The translations under genes were made by a program, and so were the position numbers. A model generated the notes under the pieces. The model was given only the letters and a program-made list of their open reading frames with translations. It was not told the DNA's origin and ran no database searches. Of a stretch of 51,592 bases of DNA, positions 30,417 through 38,371 are shown piece after piece; the first letter of the stretch is position 1; each line of letters starts with the position of its first letter. Origin of the DNA: Thermus arciformis (GTDB lineage Bacteria > Deinococcota > Deinococci > Deinococcales > Thermaceae); contig NZ_FNBC01000016.1 in the NCBI RefSeq assembly GCF_900102145.1, forward strand, positions 1-51,592, written 5' to 3'.

Positions 30417-30850
30417 TGGGCTTCTGGCACTACCTCTTCGTGCGGGCGGCCCTCCTTTACCTGGTCTACACCGCCCTCCTCGGTACCCTCTTCCACCTCT
30501 TCCCCTCCCTGGTGGGGCCTTTCCGCCCAAGCCACGTCCACGCCGGGCTCGTGGGCTTCTTCCTGCAGATGGTCATGGGGGTGGCCTACTGGATGATGCC
30601 GAGGCCCGGGGGGCTCCGGCAGGACCGGCTGGAAGGGCTCACCTTCGTCCTCCTGAACGCCGGGCTCCTCCTGCGGCTTTTCCTGGAGCCCTGGGTGCTC
30701 TCGGGTCACGCCGGCCTTCGCCCCTGGCTTGGGCTTTCCGGGGGGCTTCAGCTCGCCGCCACCCTGGTCTTCGCCTACGCCATGACGAAGCGGGTGGTCA
30801 CGGCGGATATGCTGAGGAAAATGCGCGAGGAGCGGGAAAGGAGGGGTTAG
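30416..30850 (+). CDS. Small heme-copper-oxidase subunit I-like membrane protein
   Basis: This 144-aa protein has about four membrane helices with a SHVHAGLVGFFLQMVMGVAYWMMPR segment, a paralogue of the gene at 2995-3372 (HAHMQLLGFVSLMIYGVAYHALPR). The shared H-x-H-x2-L-G-F pattern resembles subunit I of cbb3 oxidase and NorB. It is too short to be catalytic. The GTG start abuts the preceding stop. A heme or NO binding accessory role is possible. Confidence 0.65.
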   Translation: MGFWHYLFVRAALLYLVYTALLGTLFHLFPSLVGPFRPSHVHAGLVGFFLQMVMGVAYWMMPRPGGLRQDRLEGLTFVLLNAGLLLRLFLEPWVLSGHAGLRPWLGLSGGLQLAATLVFAYAMTKRVVTADMLRKMREERERRG

Positions 30851-30852
30851 CG

Positions 30853-31692
30853 GTGGAAGCGCTTTTGGCCGAGGAGACCCTGGTGCTGGACCTGCCCCCT
30901 TTGCCCGAGGAGGTCTTCCGGGACCTCCTCGCCTTCGGGGGCCTGCGGGAAGAGGACAAGCGGGCCATGCGCCTGGACGCGGAGCGGCTCCTGGAGGGGG
31001 CGGCTTCCTTCGTGGCCGGGGTCTACGACCACCTGAGCCGCCACCCGGGGACGGCCAAGGCCCTGGGCTGGGAGGGGCGGGTGCCCGAGGAGGAGCTTTA
31101 CCTGAGGCGGGCCTTTTTCTCCGCCTGGCTCGCCCGCACCCTCGGCGTGGACACCTCGGCGGAGTTCGCCCGGGAGGTCTACCGGGCGGGGCTCTGGCAC
31201 GGGGGGCTCGGGCCCAAGCGGGCCCACATCCCCCCGGAGTACGTGGGCCTTTCCTTCGCCATGGTGGGGCGGTACGTGGCGGAACGGGTGCGGGACGCCC
31301 GCCCCTGGCTCGTCTACCTCTCGGCCCAGGAGGAGGTGATGCGGAAGGGGTTTGACGCCGCCCTGGCCCTGAAGGAGGGAGGGGCCGAGGTGCGCTTCCA
31401 GGCCTTGGGCCTCGCCTACTCGGCCCAGCCCGAGCCCCTCCTCTTGCGGGCAAAGACCGTGGGGGAGGCCTTGAGGAAGACTTTCGCCGTGAACCCGGCC
31501 CTGCGGGACCTGGCCCTGGAGGCCGTCCCTTCCGAGGAGGAGGTGGGGCTCTGGCTTGAGCCCAAAACCCTCTACCGCCTGAGGCCCCGCTGGGCCGTGC
31601 TCCTCGAGGGCCGGGACGTCCGCTACCTTCAGGGCCTCGCCACCCCCCTCAAGTCCAGGGAGCGCCTCACCCTCCTCCCCCCGGGGCGCTAG
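30853..31692 (+). CDS. Protoglobin fused to a MoaD/ThiS-like domain
   Basis: This 279-aa protein has two parts. Residues ~1-178 look like a protoglobin / globin-sensor fold ([56 protein letters not shown]). Residues ~183-279 look like the ubiquitin-like MoaD/ThiS fold ([30 protein letters not shown], then [31 protein letters not shown]). The final Gly-Gly needed for sulfur transfer is absent (ends PPGR). It lies 3 bp after the previous gene. It may link heme gas sensing to a protein partner of the MoaD type. Family calls are from motif reading only. Confidence 0.65.
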   Translation: MEALLAEETLVLDLPPLPEEVFRDLLAFGGLREEDKRAMRLDAERLLEGAASFVAGVYDHLSRHPGTAKALGWEGRVPEEELYLRRAFFSAWLARTLGVDTSAEFAREVYRAGLWHGGLGPKRAHIPPEYVGLSFAMVGRYVAERVRDARPWLVYLSAQEEVMRKGFDAALALKEGGAEVRFQALGLAYSAQPEPLLLRAKTVGEALRKTFAVNPALRDLALEAVPSEEEVGLWLEPKTLYRLRPRWAVLLEGRDVRYLQGLATPLKSRERLTLLPPGR

Positions 31693-31694
31693 CC

Positions 31695-31708
31695 ATGACC
31701 CAGGTCAT
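31695..31708. promoter_or_regulatory. DnrT-type operator ATGACC-CA-GGTCAT inside the accessory operon
   Basis: This perfect 6-2-6 dyad is centred exactly 41.5 bp before the GTG at 31743. Class II activation would thus start the mRNA at the start codon itself. It lies 2 bp after the stop of the protoglobin-MoaD gene. Confidence 0.65.
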
Positions 31709-31742
31709 GGCGATTCCCGATCGGTTTCCTCAGGATTAGGCC

Positions 31743-32894
31743 GTGATCGTCACGGCCCAGAACCGCGCGATCCCCTTAAGCCTCCCCGCAGGCTTCTTCT
31801 TCCTGGGGGAGGCCTTCTTCTTAGCCTTCGCCCTCCTCTTCGCCCTCCACCCGGAGGCCCTCGCCTCTCCCCGGCACCCCCTGGGCCTGGCCCTGGCCCA
31901 CCTCTTCCTCCTGGGCTTCGGGGTGGGGGTCCTCCTAGGGGCCATGCACCAGCTCGTGCCCGTGGTCCTCGAGGCGCCCCTTTACCGGCAGGAGCTCGGC
32001 TACCCCGTGATGCTCCTCTGGGCCCTGGGGGTGGGGCTCCTCGCCCTGGGCTTCGCCTGGGCTCCGGCCCTCGTCCCCTGGGGCGGGGCTTTGGCCCTTG
32101 CGGCCCTTTTCCTCTTCGCCCTTCACATGCTCCTCACCTTCCTAAAGGCCCCCCGCTGGAACCGGGTGGCCACGGCCTTGGCCTGGGTGGTCTTCTACCT
32201 CGCCCTCACCCCCCTCCTCGGCCTCTTCCAGGCCCTTTCCCAGCGCTATGGCTTCTACGACCCGGAAAGGCTCACCTGGCACCTCCTTGCCGGGCTCGGC
32301 GGGGTCTTCCTCCTTTCCATCGTGGGGGTGGGGTACAAGCTGGTCTCCATGTTCACCCTCACCCACGGGGTGGACGAGAGCGCCCTGGGGCTTTTCCTCT
32401 GGGCCGCCAACCTGGGGCTTTGGGGGCTCGCCTTTGGGGAGGGGCTCGGCTACCTCCTGCTCCTCCTCGCCGCTGGCCTCGCCCTCTACGACGCCTACCG
32501 CATCCTGAAAAACCGCATGAAGCGGGCTTTGGACATCGGGGTGCGGCACTACCTGGCGGGGCTTTTCTTCCTCGGCCTCGCCCTCCTTGCCCTGCCCTTA
32601 CGCCCCGTGGCCGCCGCCCTCTGGTTCGCCCTGGGCTTCGTGGGCCTGGTGGTCACGGGGATGCTCTACAAGGTCCTGCCCTTCCTGGTCTGGACCCACC
32701 GCTACGCCAAGCGGGCGGGCAAGGAGAAGGTGCCCCTCCTCAAGGAGATGCTCCCCGAGGGGGCGAGCTACCTGGCGGGGGGGCTTTTGGCCTTCGGGGC
32801 GCTTCTTTCCCCCTGGTTTCCCTGGGCGGCCTGGGCCTACGCCTTGGGCGCCCTTCCCCACCTTTACGCCCTTTGGGAGGTGATGCGGCGATGA
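31743..32894 (+). CDS. NnrS-like / heme-copper-like polytopic membrane protein
   Basis: This 383-aa protein has about 11-12 membrane helices. [31 protein letters not shown] (about 40-70) matches the His-rich helix seen in the two small heme-copper-like proteins here. [17 protein letters not shown] and the C-terminal [14 protein letters not shown] add His residues. It resembles NnrS, a heme- and copper-containing protein that protects against NO. The GTG start has no Shine-Dalgarno, in line with leaderless expression from the site at 31695. Confidence 0.6.
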   Translation: MIVTAQNRAIPLSLPAGFFFLGEAFFLAFALLFALHPEALASPRHPLGLALAHLFLLGFGVGVLLGAMHQLVPVVLEAPLYRQELGYPVMLLWALGVGLLALGFAWAPALVPWGGALALAALFLFALHMLLTFLKAPRWNRVATALAWVVFYLALTPLLGLFQALSQRYGFYDPERLTWHLLAGLGGVFLLSIVGVGYKLVSMFTLTHGVDESALGLFLWAANLGLWGLAFGEGLGYLLLLLAAGLALYDAYRILKNRMKRALDIGVRHYLAGLFFLGLALLALPLRPVAAALWFALGFVGLVVTGMLYKVLPFLVWTHRYAKRAGKEKVPLLKEMLPEGASYLAGGLLAFGALLSPWFPWAAWAYALGALPHLYALWEVMRR

Positions 32895-33202
32895 CGGCGA
32901 AAAACCCGCTGGAAGCGCAGGCTTGGGCGCTTTTGGAGTCGGTCTACGACCCGGAGCTGGGCCTGGACGTGGTCAACCTGGGCCTGGTCTACGAGCTGGT
33001 GGTGGAGCCGCCCCGGGCCTACGTGCGCATGACCCTCACCACCCCGGGCTGCCCCCTGCACGACAGCATGGGGGACGCGGTGCGCCAGGCCCTCTCCCGG
33101 CTTCCCGGGGTGGAGGAGGTGGAGGTGGAGGTCACCTTTGAGCCCCCCTGGACCCCGGCGCGGCTTTCCGAGAAGGCCCGGAGGCTTCTCGGGTGGGGGT
33201 GA
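32891..33202 (+). CDS. DUF59 / MIP18-family Fe-S assembly protein
   Basis: The 103-aa protein has the DUF59 core [22 protein letters not shown] (about 18-39) and the conserved [13 protein letters not shown] loop with its Cys (about 53-65), like SufT and PaaD. Such proteins help insert Fe-S clusters into targets. The start overlaps the NnrS-like stop by 4 bases (ATGA). It may mature the Fe-S proteins of this island. Confidence 0.85.
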   Translation: MTAKNPLEAQAWALLESVYDPELGLDVVNLGLVYELVVEPPRAYVRMTLTTPGCPLHDSMGDAVRQALSRLPGVEEVEVEVTFEPPWTPARLSEKARRLLGWG

Positions 33203-33399
33203 GCCTCCTGCGGGCTTGCGTCCGCGTGGGGTGGTCATCCCCGGGTTCAGCTCCTTCAAGAGGAGGTCCGGGTGGGGGAGGGGGGAGGCCCGGGCCTTAC
33301 AGAGGTGGGCCTTCCTCGAGGCCTCCACCCGGGTCCCTTCCGCCAAGAGCCTCCTTCCCCCGGCTGCGCCCCCACCCCCTTTTCCCGGAAGCCCAGCTT
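33203..33399. other. Intergenic stretch without a recognisable gene
   Basis: About 200 bases lie between the DUF59 gene and the convergent PIN toxin gene. They show G+C-rich inverted stretches but no frame with family resemblance. Function not seen. Confidence 0.5.
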
Positions 33400-33804
33400 T
33401 CAACCCCAGAGGCTCCTGGCCCTGGCGTAGCGCCTCAGGCGCTCGTCCTTGGTCACCAGCACCGCCCCGAGCCTCAGGGCCGTGGCCAGGATGAACCGGT
33501 CCGCCGGGTCCGGGTGGGGCAGGTCCAGGTAGGCCGCCTCCAGGGCGACCCCCGCGTCCAGGGGAACCACCCCGATCCCCCGCACCCGCAAGGCCTCCTC
33601 CAGCCAACGCCGGGGCTCCAGGGAAAAGGCGACCCGACCCTTTTGGGCGAGGACCGCCACCTCCCAGGGGGTGATGGCCGAGATGTAGAGGGCTTCCCTC
33701 GCCCGGGCCTCGTCCAGGGTCCGCACCAGCCCCTTGGGGAGGACTTCCGGGCTCGCCAGGTACCAGACCCAGGCGTGGGTGTCCAGGACCAGGGGCCCCT
33801 TCAC
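33400..33804 (-). CDS. PIN-domain toxin (VapC-like)
   Basis: The 134-aa protein opens VKGPLVLDTHAWVWYLASPE, the DTHxxxW form of the PIN domain that pairs with Phd-type antitoxins. It has TPWEVAVLAQKGRV in the middle and DPADRFILATALRLGAVLVTKDERL at the end. It is an Mg-dependent RNase toxin by family. The GTG at 33804 overlaps the antitoxin stop by 4 bases. Confidence 0.85.
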   Translation of the reverse strand: MKGPLVLDTHAWVWYLASPEVLPKGLVRTLDEARAREALYISAITPWEVAVLAQKGRVAFSLEPRRWLEEALRVRGIGVVPLDAGVALEAAYLDLPHPDPADRFILATALRLGAVLVTKDERLRRYARARSLWG

Positions 33805-34019
33805 CCTAGGGCCTCCCAGGCCTCCCCGGTGGGCTCCGTGGGGTCCTCGTAGCGGAGGAGGGTGCCCAAAAGTTTCTCCCTGGGGTCCTCCTCCCGGTAG
33901 GGGCGCACCTCCAGGACGGGGCGGCCCCGGTGGGTGAGGAGGAGGGGTTCCCCCGTGGCTTCCACCCGGCGGAGGAGTTCCAGAGCGTGGGCCTTGAAGT
34001 AGGACTTGGAGACCTTCAT
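33801..34019 (-). CDS. Phd/YefM-type antitoxin
   Basis: The 72-aa protein begins MKVSKSYFKAHALELLRRVE, followed by ATGEPLLLTHRGRPVLEVRPY. This is the Phd/YefM fold, and the C-terminal part binds the toxin. The ATG at 34019 starts the conserved domain; an in-frame ATG at 34031 adds MTLV. A 14-bp dyad covers both start codons, so autorepression at the start is possible. Confidence 0.82.
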   Translation of the reverse strand: MKVSKSYFKAHALELLRRVEATGEPLLLTHRGRPVLEVRPYREEDPREKLLGTLLRYEDPTEPTGEAWEALG

Positions 34020-34031
34020 GACCAGGGTCAT
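34018..34031. promoter_or_regulatory. Palindrome ATGACC-AG-GGTCAT over the antitoxin start
   Basis: This perfect 6-2-6 dyad has the same arms as the DnrT-type sites, but it lies on the start codon rather than 41-46 bp before it. It may be a Phd operator, or a DnrT site acting as a repressor. Confidence 0.5.
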
Positions 34032-34120
34032 TGTATCTGGTCATGAAGGAATCCGGCAAGAAGCTCCGGGAGGTGCAAAAGAGGGCGCTCAGGCCTCAGG
34101 TCTGGGGGCCAGGACCCCTC

Positions 34121-34149
34121 TTGCAAGCGCTTTCAACGGATGCTATACT
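34121..34149 (+). promoter_or_regulatory. lacI-type promoter with its operator in the spacer
   Basis: TTGCAA (34121-34126) and TATACT (34144-34149) are 17 bp apart. The spacer contains AAGCGCTTTC (34125-34134), the core of a LacI/GalR-family operator. The ATG is 11 bp after the -10, so the mRNA is short-leadered or leaderless and autorepression is likely. Confidence 0.7.
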
Positions 34150-34160
34150 CCCGGGCAAAG

Positions 34161-35153
34161 ATGACCAAGGCGCATCCCACCATCGCCGAAGTGGCCCGCC
34201 GCGCGGGCGTCTCCCCGGCCACGGTTTCCCGGGTGCTCAACGGCACCGCCCGGGTCTCCCAGGAGAAGGTGCGGGCGGTGCTCCAGGCGGTGGAGGAGCT
34301 GGGCTACGCCCCGAGCCCCCTGGCCCAGGGCCTGGCCACGGGGCGCTCCTACGCCGTGGGCATCCTCCTTTCGGACTTCGCCAGCCCCTTCTTCGGCCCC
34401 ATCCTCGAGGCCCTCACCCTGGAGCTGGAGGCCACCCCCTACCGCCCCATCGCCGTGCCCGGCCACTGGAGCCTGGTGCGGGAGCTGGAGGCCCTGGAGT
34501 TTTTGAAGGCCCACCGGGTGGAGGCCCTGGTCCTCCTCGGCACTGCCCTGGACGGGGAGGCCTTGGGGGAGTTGGGCATCCCCGTCCTCGCCTTCGGCCA
34601 GCGGGTAGAGGGGCCGAAGGCCTGGTCCCTTTGCCTAGACAACCAAAAGGCGGCCTACGAGGCCACGCGCTACCTCATGGACCGGGGGCACACCCGCATC
34701 GTCCACGTCTCCAGCCACCGGGGAGGGATGGACGTCCGGGAGCGGCTTCTCGGGTACCGCAAGGCCATGCGGGAGGCGGGCCTCGAGGCCCGGGTGGTCT
34801 ACGGCGACCTGGAGGAGGAGGGGGGCTACCGCGCGGCGGCGGAGGCCTTTCGCCGCTACCCCGACACCACCGCCCTCTTCGCCGCCAATGACCAGACGGC
34901 CTTCGGCGCCCGGCTTTACCTTTACGAGCAAGGGCTTCGCGTGCCCGAGGACGTCTCCCTCGTGGGGTTTGACGACATCGCCTTAAGCGCCTACCAGATC
35001 CCCCCGCTCACCACCGTGCGCCAGCCCATCCAGGAGATCGGCATAGCCCTGGGCCGCGCTCTCCGGGCGGTCCTCGCAGGGGAGGTGCCCACCCCGCCCC
35101 GCCTGGAGCTGACGCTGGTGGAAAGGGCCTCGGTAAGGGAGGTGGGAGCCTGA
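34161..35153 (+). CDS. LacI-family transcriptional regulator of the sugar operon
   Basis: The 330-aa protein has an N-terminal HTH (TIAEVARRAGVSPATVSRVLNG, about 7-28), a hinge helix (SPLAQGLATGRSYAVG) and a periplasmic-binding-like sugar-sensing core with ANDQTAFGARLYLYEQG and VGFDDIALSAYQIPPLTTV. It lies directly upstream of a sugar ABC operon with a beta-glycosidase and probably responds to a beta-glucoside or its product. The ATG at 34161 starts the conserved fold; earlier in-frame codons overlap the promoter. Confidence 0.9.
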   Translation: MTKAHPTIAEVARRAGVSPATVSRVLNGTARVSQEKVRAVLQAVEELGYAPSPLAQGLATGRSYAVGILLSDFASPFFGPILEALTLELEATPYRPIAVPGHWSLVRELEALEFLKAHRVEALVLLGTALDGEALGELGIPVLAFGQRVEGPKAWSLCLDNQKAAYEATRYLMDRGHTRIVHVSSHRGGMDVRERLLGYRKAMREAGLEARVVYGDLEEEGGYRAAAEAFRRYPDTTALFAANDQTAFGARLYLYEQGLRVPEDVSLVGFDDIALSAYQIPPLTTVRQPIQEIGIALGRALRAVLAGEVPTPPRLELTLVERASVREVGA

Positions 35154-35228
35154 GAAAAACGGCGGCCCTTAGGCCTTAGGCCCTTGGCCCACTCCGAAAA
35201 GGGGTGGAGGACGCGAAAGGAGGTTCTC

Positions 35229-36533
35229 ATGGTTAAGAAAGCGCTTTCAAGCCTTCTCGTCCTGGCCTCCCTGGCCTTCGCCCAGAAGACCCTCGAGGTC
35301 TGGATCATGCCCAACAGCCCCCAGCCCGCCGAGGACTTCAAGGCCCTGGTGGCCCCCTTTGAGAAGGCCCACGGCGTGGAGGTGAAGGTCACCGTCCTGG
35401 ACTGGGGCGTGGCCTGGACCAAGATCACCACCGCCGCCACGAGCGGGGTGGGGCCGGACCTCACCCAGCTCGGCACCACCTGGGTGGGGGCGATCAGCGC
35501 CATGGGCGTCCTGGAGCCGGTGGACGACGTGCTGAAGGCGTTGGGCGGGGAGAAGGCCTACCTTCCCGCCGTCTGGCGCACCACCCGCTTAGAGGGCGCC
35601 CGCCAGGCCACCGCCGTGCCCTGGTTCTCGGAGCTTCGGGCCTTCTACTACCGCACCGACGCCCTCAAGGCCGCGGGGGTCAACCCGGCGGAGATGTTCG
35701 CCAGCTGGCAGGGCTTTGAGGCCGGCCTGGCCAAGCTCAAGGCCTCGAGCTTCCGCGACCCCGAGACCAAGGCCCCCTTAGCCCCCCTCTGCACCCCGGG
35801 AAAGAACTCCTGGGACGTGCTCCACAACGCCGCCCCGTGGATCTGGGGCGCGGGCGGGGAGATCGTCCGCCAGGCGGGCGGGCGCTGGCAGAGCGCCCTC
35901 AATGGCCCGGAGAGCCTGGAAGGGCTTTACTTCTTCCTCTCCCTGGCCCAGAAGGGCTACGTCCCGGCGGAAAGCCTGGAGAAGAACACCGCCCAGATCG
36001 AGGCCGACTTCCAGGCCGGGAAGTGCGCCGTCTTCGCCAGCGGCCCCTGGATGGTCCAGCGGGCCCAGGTCCCCGAGGCCAAGGGCGGCTTCGCCGAGCG
36101 CCCCGCCGCCAAGAACCTGGGGGTGGCGCCGTACCCCGCCGGGCCCAAGGGGCGGTACACCTTCTTCGGCGGCTCCAACCTCGCCCTCTTCAACTTCTCC
36201 AAGAACAAGCCCCTGGCCAAGGAGCTCCTCAAGTACCTGGGAAGCCCCGAGGCCCAGGTCCGCTACGCCCAGATGGCGGGGATGCTCCCCGGCCTGCGCT
36301 CCGCCTGGGGCGAGCCCAGCTTCCAGCAGAACCCCTTGCTCCGCACCTTCATCCAGGCCGCCCAGTTCGGCCGCACCTACCCCTCCTTGGCGGGCTGGGG
36401 CGGGGTGGAGAACCTGGCGGTGCAGCACATCGGCATGGCTTGGGACCTGGTGGCCCAGGGCAGGCTCACCCGTGAGGCCCTTAAGGACCTCATGGACAAG
36501 GCCTCCGTGGCCATCAACCAGGCCCTGAGGTGA
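35229..36533 (+). CDS. Sugar ABC transporter substrate-binding protein
   Basis: The 434-aa extracytoplasmic binding protein (family 1, MalE-like) has a signal peptide MVKKALSSLLVLASLAFAQ. It continues with LEVWIMPNSPQPAEDFKALV, TTAATSGVGPDLTQLGTTW and a C-terminal half with FQAGKCAVFASGPWMV. It delivers an oligosaccharide to the permeases that follow. AAAGGAGG precedes the ATG. A LacI-type palindrome lies within its signal-peptide codons (35237-35248). Confidence 0.9.
   Translation: MVKKALSSLLVLASLAFAQKTLEVWIMPNSPQPAEDFKALVAPFEKAHGVEVKVTVLDWGVAWTKITTAATSGVGPDLTQLGTTWVGAISAMGVLEPVDDVLKALGGEKAYLPAVWRTTRLEGARQATAVPWFSELRAFYYRTDALKAAGVNPAEMFASWQGFEAGLAKLKASSFRDPETKAPLAPLCTPGKNSWDVLHNAAPWIWGAGGEIVRQAGGRWQSALNGPESLEGLYFFLSLAQKGYVPAESLEKNTAQIEADFQAGKCAVFASGPWMVQRAQVPEAKGGFAERPAAKNLGVAPYPAGPKGRYTFFGGSNLALFNFSKNKPLAKELLKYLGSPEAQVRYAQMAGMLPGLRSAWGEPSFQQNPLLRTFIQAAQFGRTYPSLAGWGGVENLAVQHIGMAWDLVAQGRLTREALKDLMDKASVAINQALR
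35237..35248. promoter_or_regulatory. LacI-type operator GAAAGCGCTTTC inside the binding-protein gene
   Basis: This perfect 12-bp palindrome covers codons 3-7. With the AAGCGCTTTC at 34125 it gives two operator sites about 1.1 kb apart, which could loop or act as a roadblock. Confidence 0.6.
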
Positions 36534-36540
36534 GGCGTAT

Positions 36541-36560
36541 GGGGGGCCTCGAGGCCCCCC
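36541..36560 (+). terminator. Perfect 20-bp palindrome between binding protein and permease genes
   Basis: The sequence is GGGGGGCCTC / GAGGCCCCCC. It lies just after the binding-protein stop codon. Such hairpins often lower transcription or protect the upstream mRNA, so that binding protein exceeds permease. It overlaps an alternative permease start at 36539, which argues for the ATG at 36569. Confidence 0.55.
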
Positions 36561-36568
36561 TTCTTCTC

Positions 36569-37489
36569 ATGAGGACCTTCTGGCGTAAATACGGCCTCGC
36601 CTACCTCTTCATCGCCCCCGCTTTTCTGGGGATGCTCCTCGTCCACTACGGCCCCATGGTCCAGGGCGTTTACATGGGGTTCCTGGACCTCAGGCTCCAG
36701 ACCCTCAGGCTCTACCTCCAGGCTCCCTTCGTGGGGTTGGAGAACTACCGGGAAATCCTGCTGAACCCCGAGTCCACCTTCCGCGCCGGGTTCCTCTACG
36801 CCGTGCGCACCACCCTCCTCTACGCCCTGGTGGTCAACACCTTGAACCTCTCCCTGGGCCTCCTGGTGGCCCACCTCCTGAACCGCCCCCTCTTCCTCCG
36901 GGGGCTTTGGCGGAGCCTCATCCTCCTCCCCTGGGTGGTGCCGAGCTACGTGGTGGGGCTCCTTTGGGGGTTCATGTGGCTCAAGGAAGGGGTCATCAAC
37001 CATCTCCTCGTGGACGTCCTCGGCCTCCTTCCGCAAAAGCCCCACTGGCTCATTGGCCCCCTCACCTTTGTGGCCATCGTGCTGCCCACGGTGTGGCGGA
37101 GCTGGCCCTTCGTCATGGTCACCTACCTGGCCGCCTTGCAGACCGTCCCCCAGGAGCTCTACGAGGCGGCCAAGGTGGACGGGGCCACGCCCTGGCAGCG
37201 CTTCCGCTTCGTGACCTGGCCCATGCTCCGCCCGGTGACGGCGGTCCTCCTGCTCTACGGGCTCCTGGGAACGATGTACAGCTTCAACATCGTCTACATG
37301 ATGTTCGGCCACGGGGCGGGCTACCCCGGGGAGTGGGGGGACCTCCTCATGACCAACCTCTTCCGCAACACCTTCGGCATGTGGAACTTCGGCCTGGGGG
37401 CGGCGGCGAGCACCCTTTACATGCTCCTCTCCCTCGGGCTCATCCTCTTCTGGTACCGGGTCTTCCGGGAGGACCTGCGCGCGAGGTGA
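36569..37489 (+). CDS. Sugar ABC transporter permease (MalF-like)
   Basis: The 306-aa protein has six membrane helices and the permease loop EAAKVDGATPWQRFRFVTWPMLRP (EAA-x3-G motif) at about residues 202-225. It imports the sugar captured by the upstream binding protein. I choose the ATG at 36569 (MRTFWRKYGLAYLFIAPAF). In-frame starts at 36530 and 36539 would place the hairpin at 36541-36560 within the gene. Confidence 0.88.
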   Translation: MRTFWRKYGLAYLFIAPAFLGMLLVHYGPMVQGVYMGFLDLRLQTLRLYLQAPFVGLENYREILLNPESTFRAGFLYAVRTTLLYALVVNTLNLSLGLLVAHLLNRPLFLRGLWRSLILLPWVVPSYVVGLLWGFMWLKEGVINHLLVDVLGLLPQKPHWLIGPLTFVAIVLPTVWRSWPFVMVTYLAALQTVPQELYEAAKVDGATPWQRFRFVTWPMLRPVTAVLLLYGLLGTMYSFNIVYMMFGHGAGYPGEWGDLLMTNLFRNTFGMWNFGLGAAASTLYMLLSLGLILFWYRVFREDLRAR

Positions 37490-37492
37490 ACG

Positions 37493-38350
37493 ATGCGTGA
37501 GGAAAGATGGCTCAAGTGGGGCGCGGGCTTTCTCCTCTTCTTCGTGCTCGCCTTCCACCTTTTCCCCATCTTCTGGATGGTGAACACCTCCCTCATGACC
37601 CAGCTGGAGGCGGCCACGGGAAGCCTTTTCCCCAAGGCGCCCCAGTGGGGCAACTACCTGGACATCTGGCGCGTCCTGCCCTTCTTCCACTACCTGAAGA
37701 ACTCCTTCCTGGTCTGCTCCCTGACCACGGCCTTCGCCCTCGCCGTGGCCACCTTCGCCGGGTACGCCCTCGCCCGGTTCCGCTTCCCGGGAGCGGAGCT
37801 TTTCGCGGGAAGCGTCCTCGTGACCCAGGTGATCCCCGGGATCCTCTTCCTGATCCCCATCTACATCATGTACATCTACGTGCAGAACTGGGCCCGCTCC
37901 GCTTTGGGCCTCGAGGTGCGCCTCGTGGGCAGCTACGGGGGGCTCGTCTTCACCTACACCGCCTTCTTCGTTCCCCTGAGCATCTGGATCCTCAGGGGCT
38001 TCTTCGCCTCCATTCCCAAGGAGCTGGAGGAGGCGGCCATGGTGGACGGGGCCACGCCCTTCCAGGCCTTTTACCGGGTGATCCTGCCCCTGGCCCTCCC
38101 GGGCCTCGCGGCCACGGCCGTCTACATCTTCCTCACCGCCTGGGACGAGCTCCTCTTCGCCCAGGTCCTCACCACCGAGGCCACGGCCACCGTTCCCGTG
38201 GGCATCCGCAACTTCGTGGGCAACTACCAAAACCGCTACGACCTGGTCATGGCCGCCGCCACGGTGGCCACGCTGCCCGTCCTCGTCCTCTTCTTCTTCG
38301 TGCAGCGCCAGCTCATCCAAGGCCTCACCGCCGGGGCGGTGAAGGGCTAG
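37493..38350 (+). CDS. Sugar ABC transporter permease (MalG-like)
   Basis: The 285-aa protein has six membrane helices and the EAA loop EEAAMVDGATPFQAFYRVILPLALPG (about residues 181-206). It pairs with the preceding permease. No ATPase gene is in this operon, so a shared MsmX/MalK-type ATPase elsewhere must energise it, as is common for such operons. GAGGTGAACG precedes the ATG. Confidence 0.9.
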   Translation: MREERWLKWGAGFLLFFVLAFHLFPIFWMVNTSLMTQLEAATGSLFPKAPQWGNYLDIWRVLPFFHYLKNSFLVCSLTTAFALAVATFAGYALARFRFPGAELFAGSVLVTQVIPGILFLIPIYIMYIYVQNWARSALGLEVRLVGSYGGLVFTYTAFFVPLSIWILRGFFASIPKELEEAAMVDGATPFQAFYRVILPLALPGLAATAVYIFLTAWDELLFAQVLTTEATATVPVGIRNFVGNYQNRYDLVMAAATVATLPVLVLFFFVQRQLIQGLTAGAVKG

Positions 38351-38371
38351 GTGCTTGGAGGAGAAACGCCT

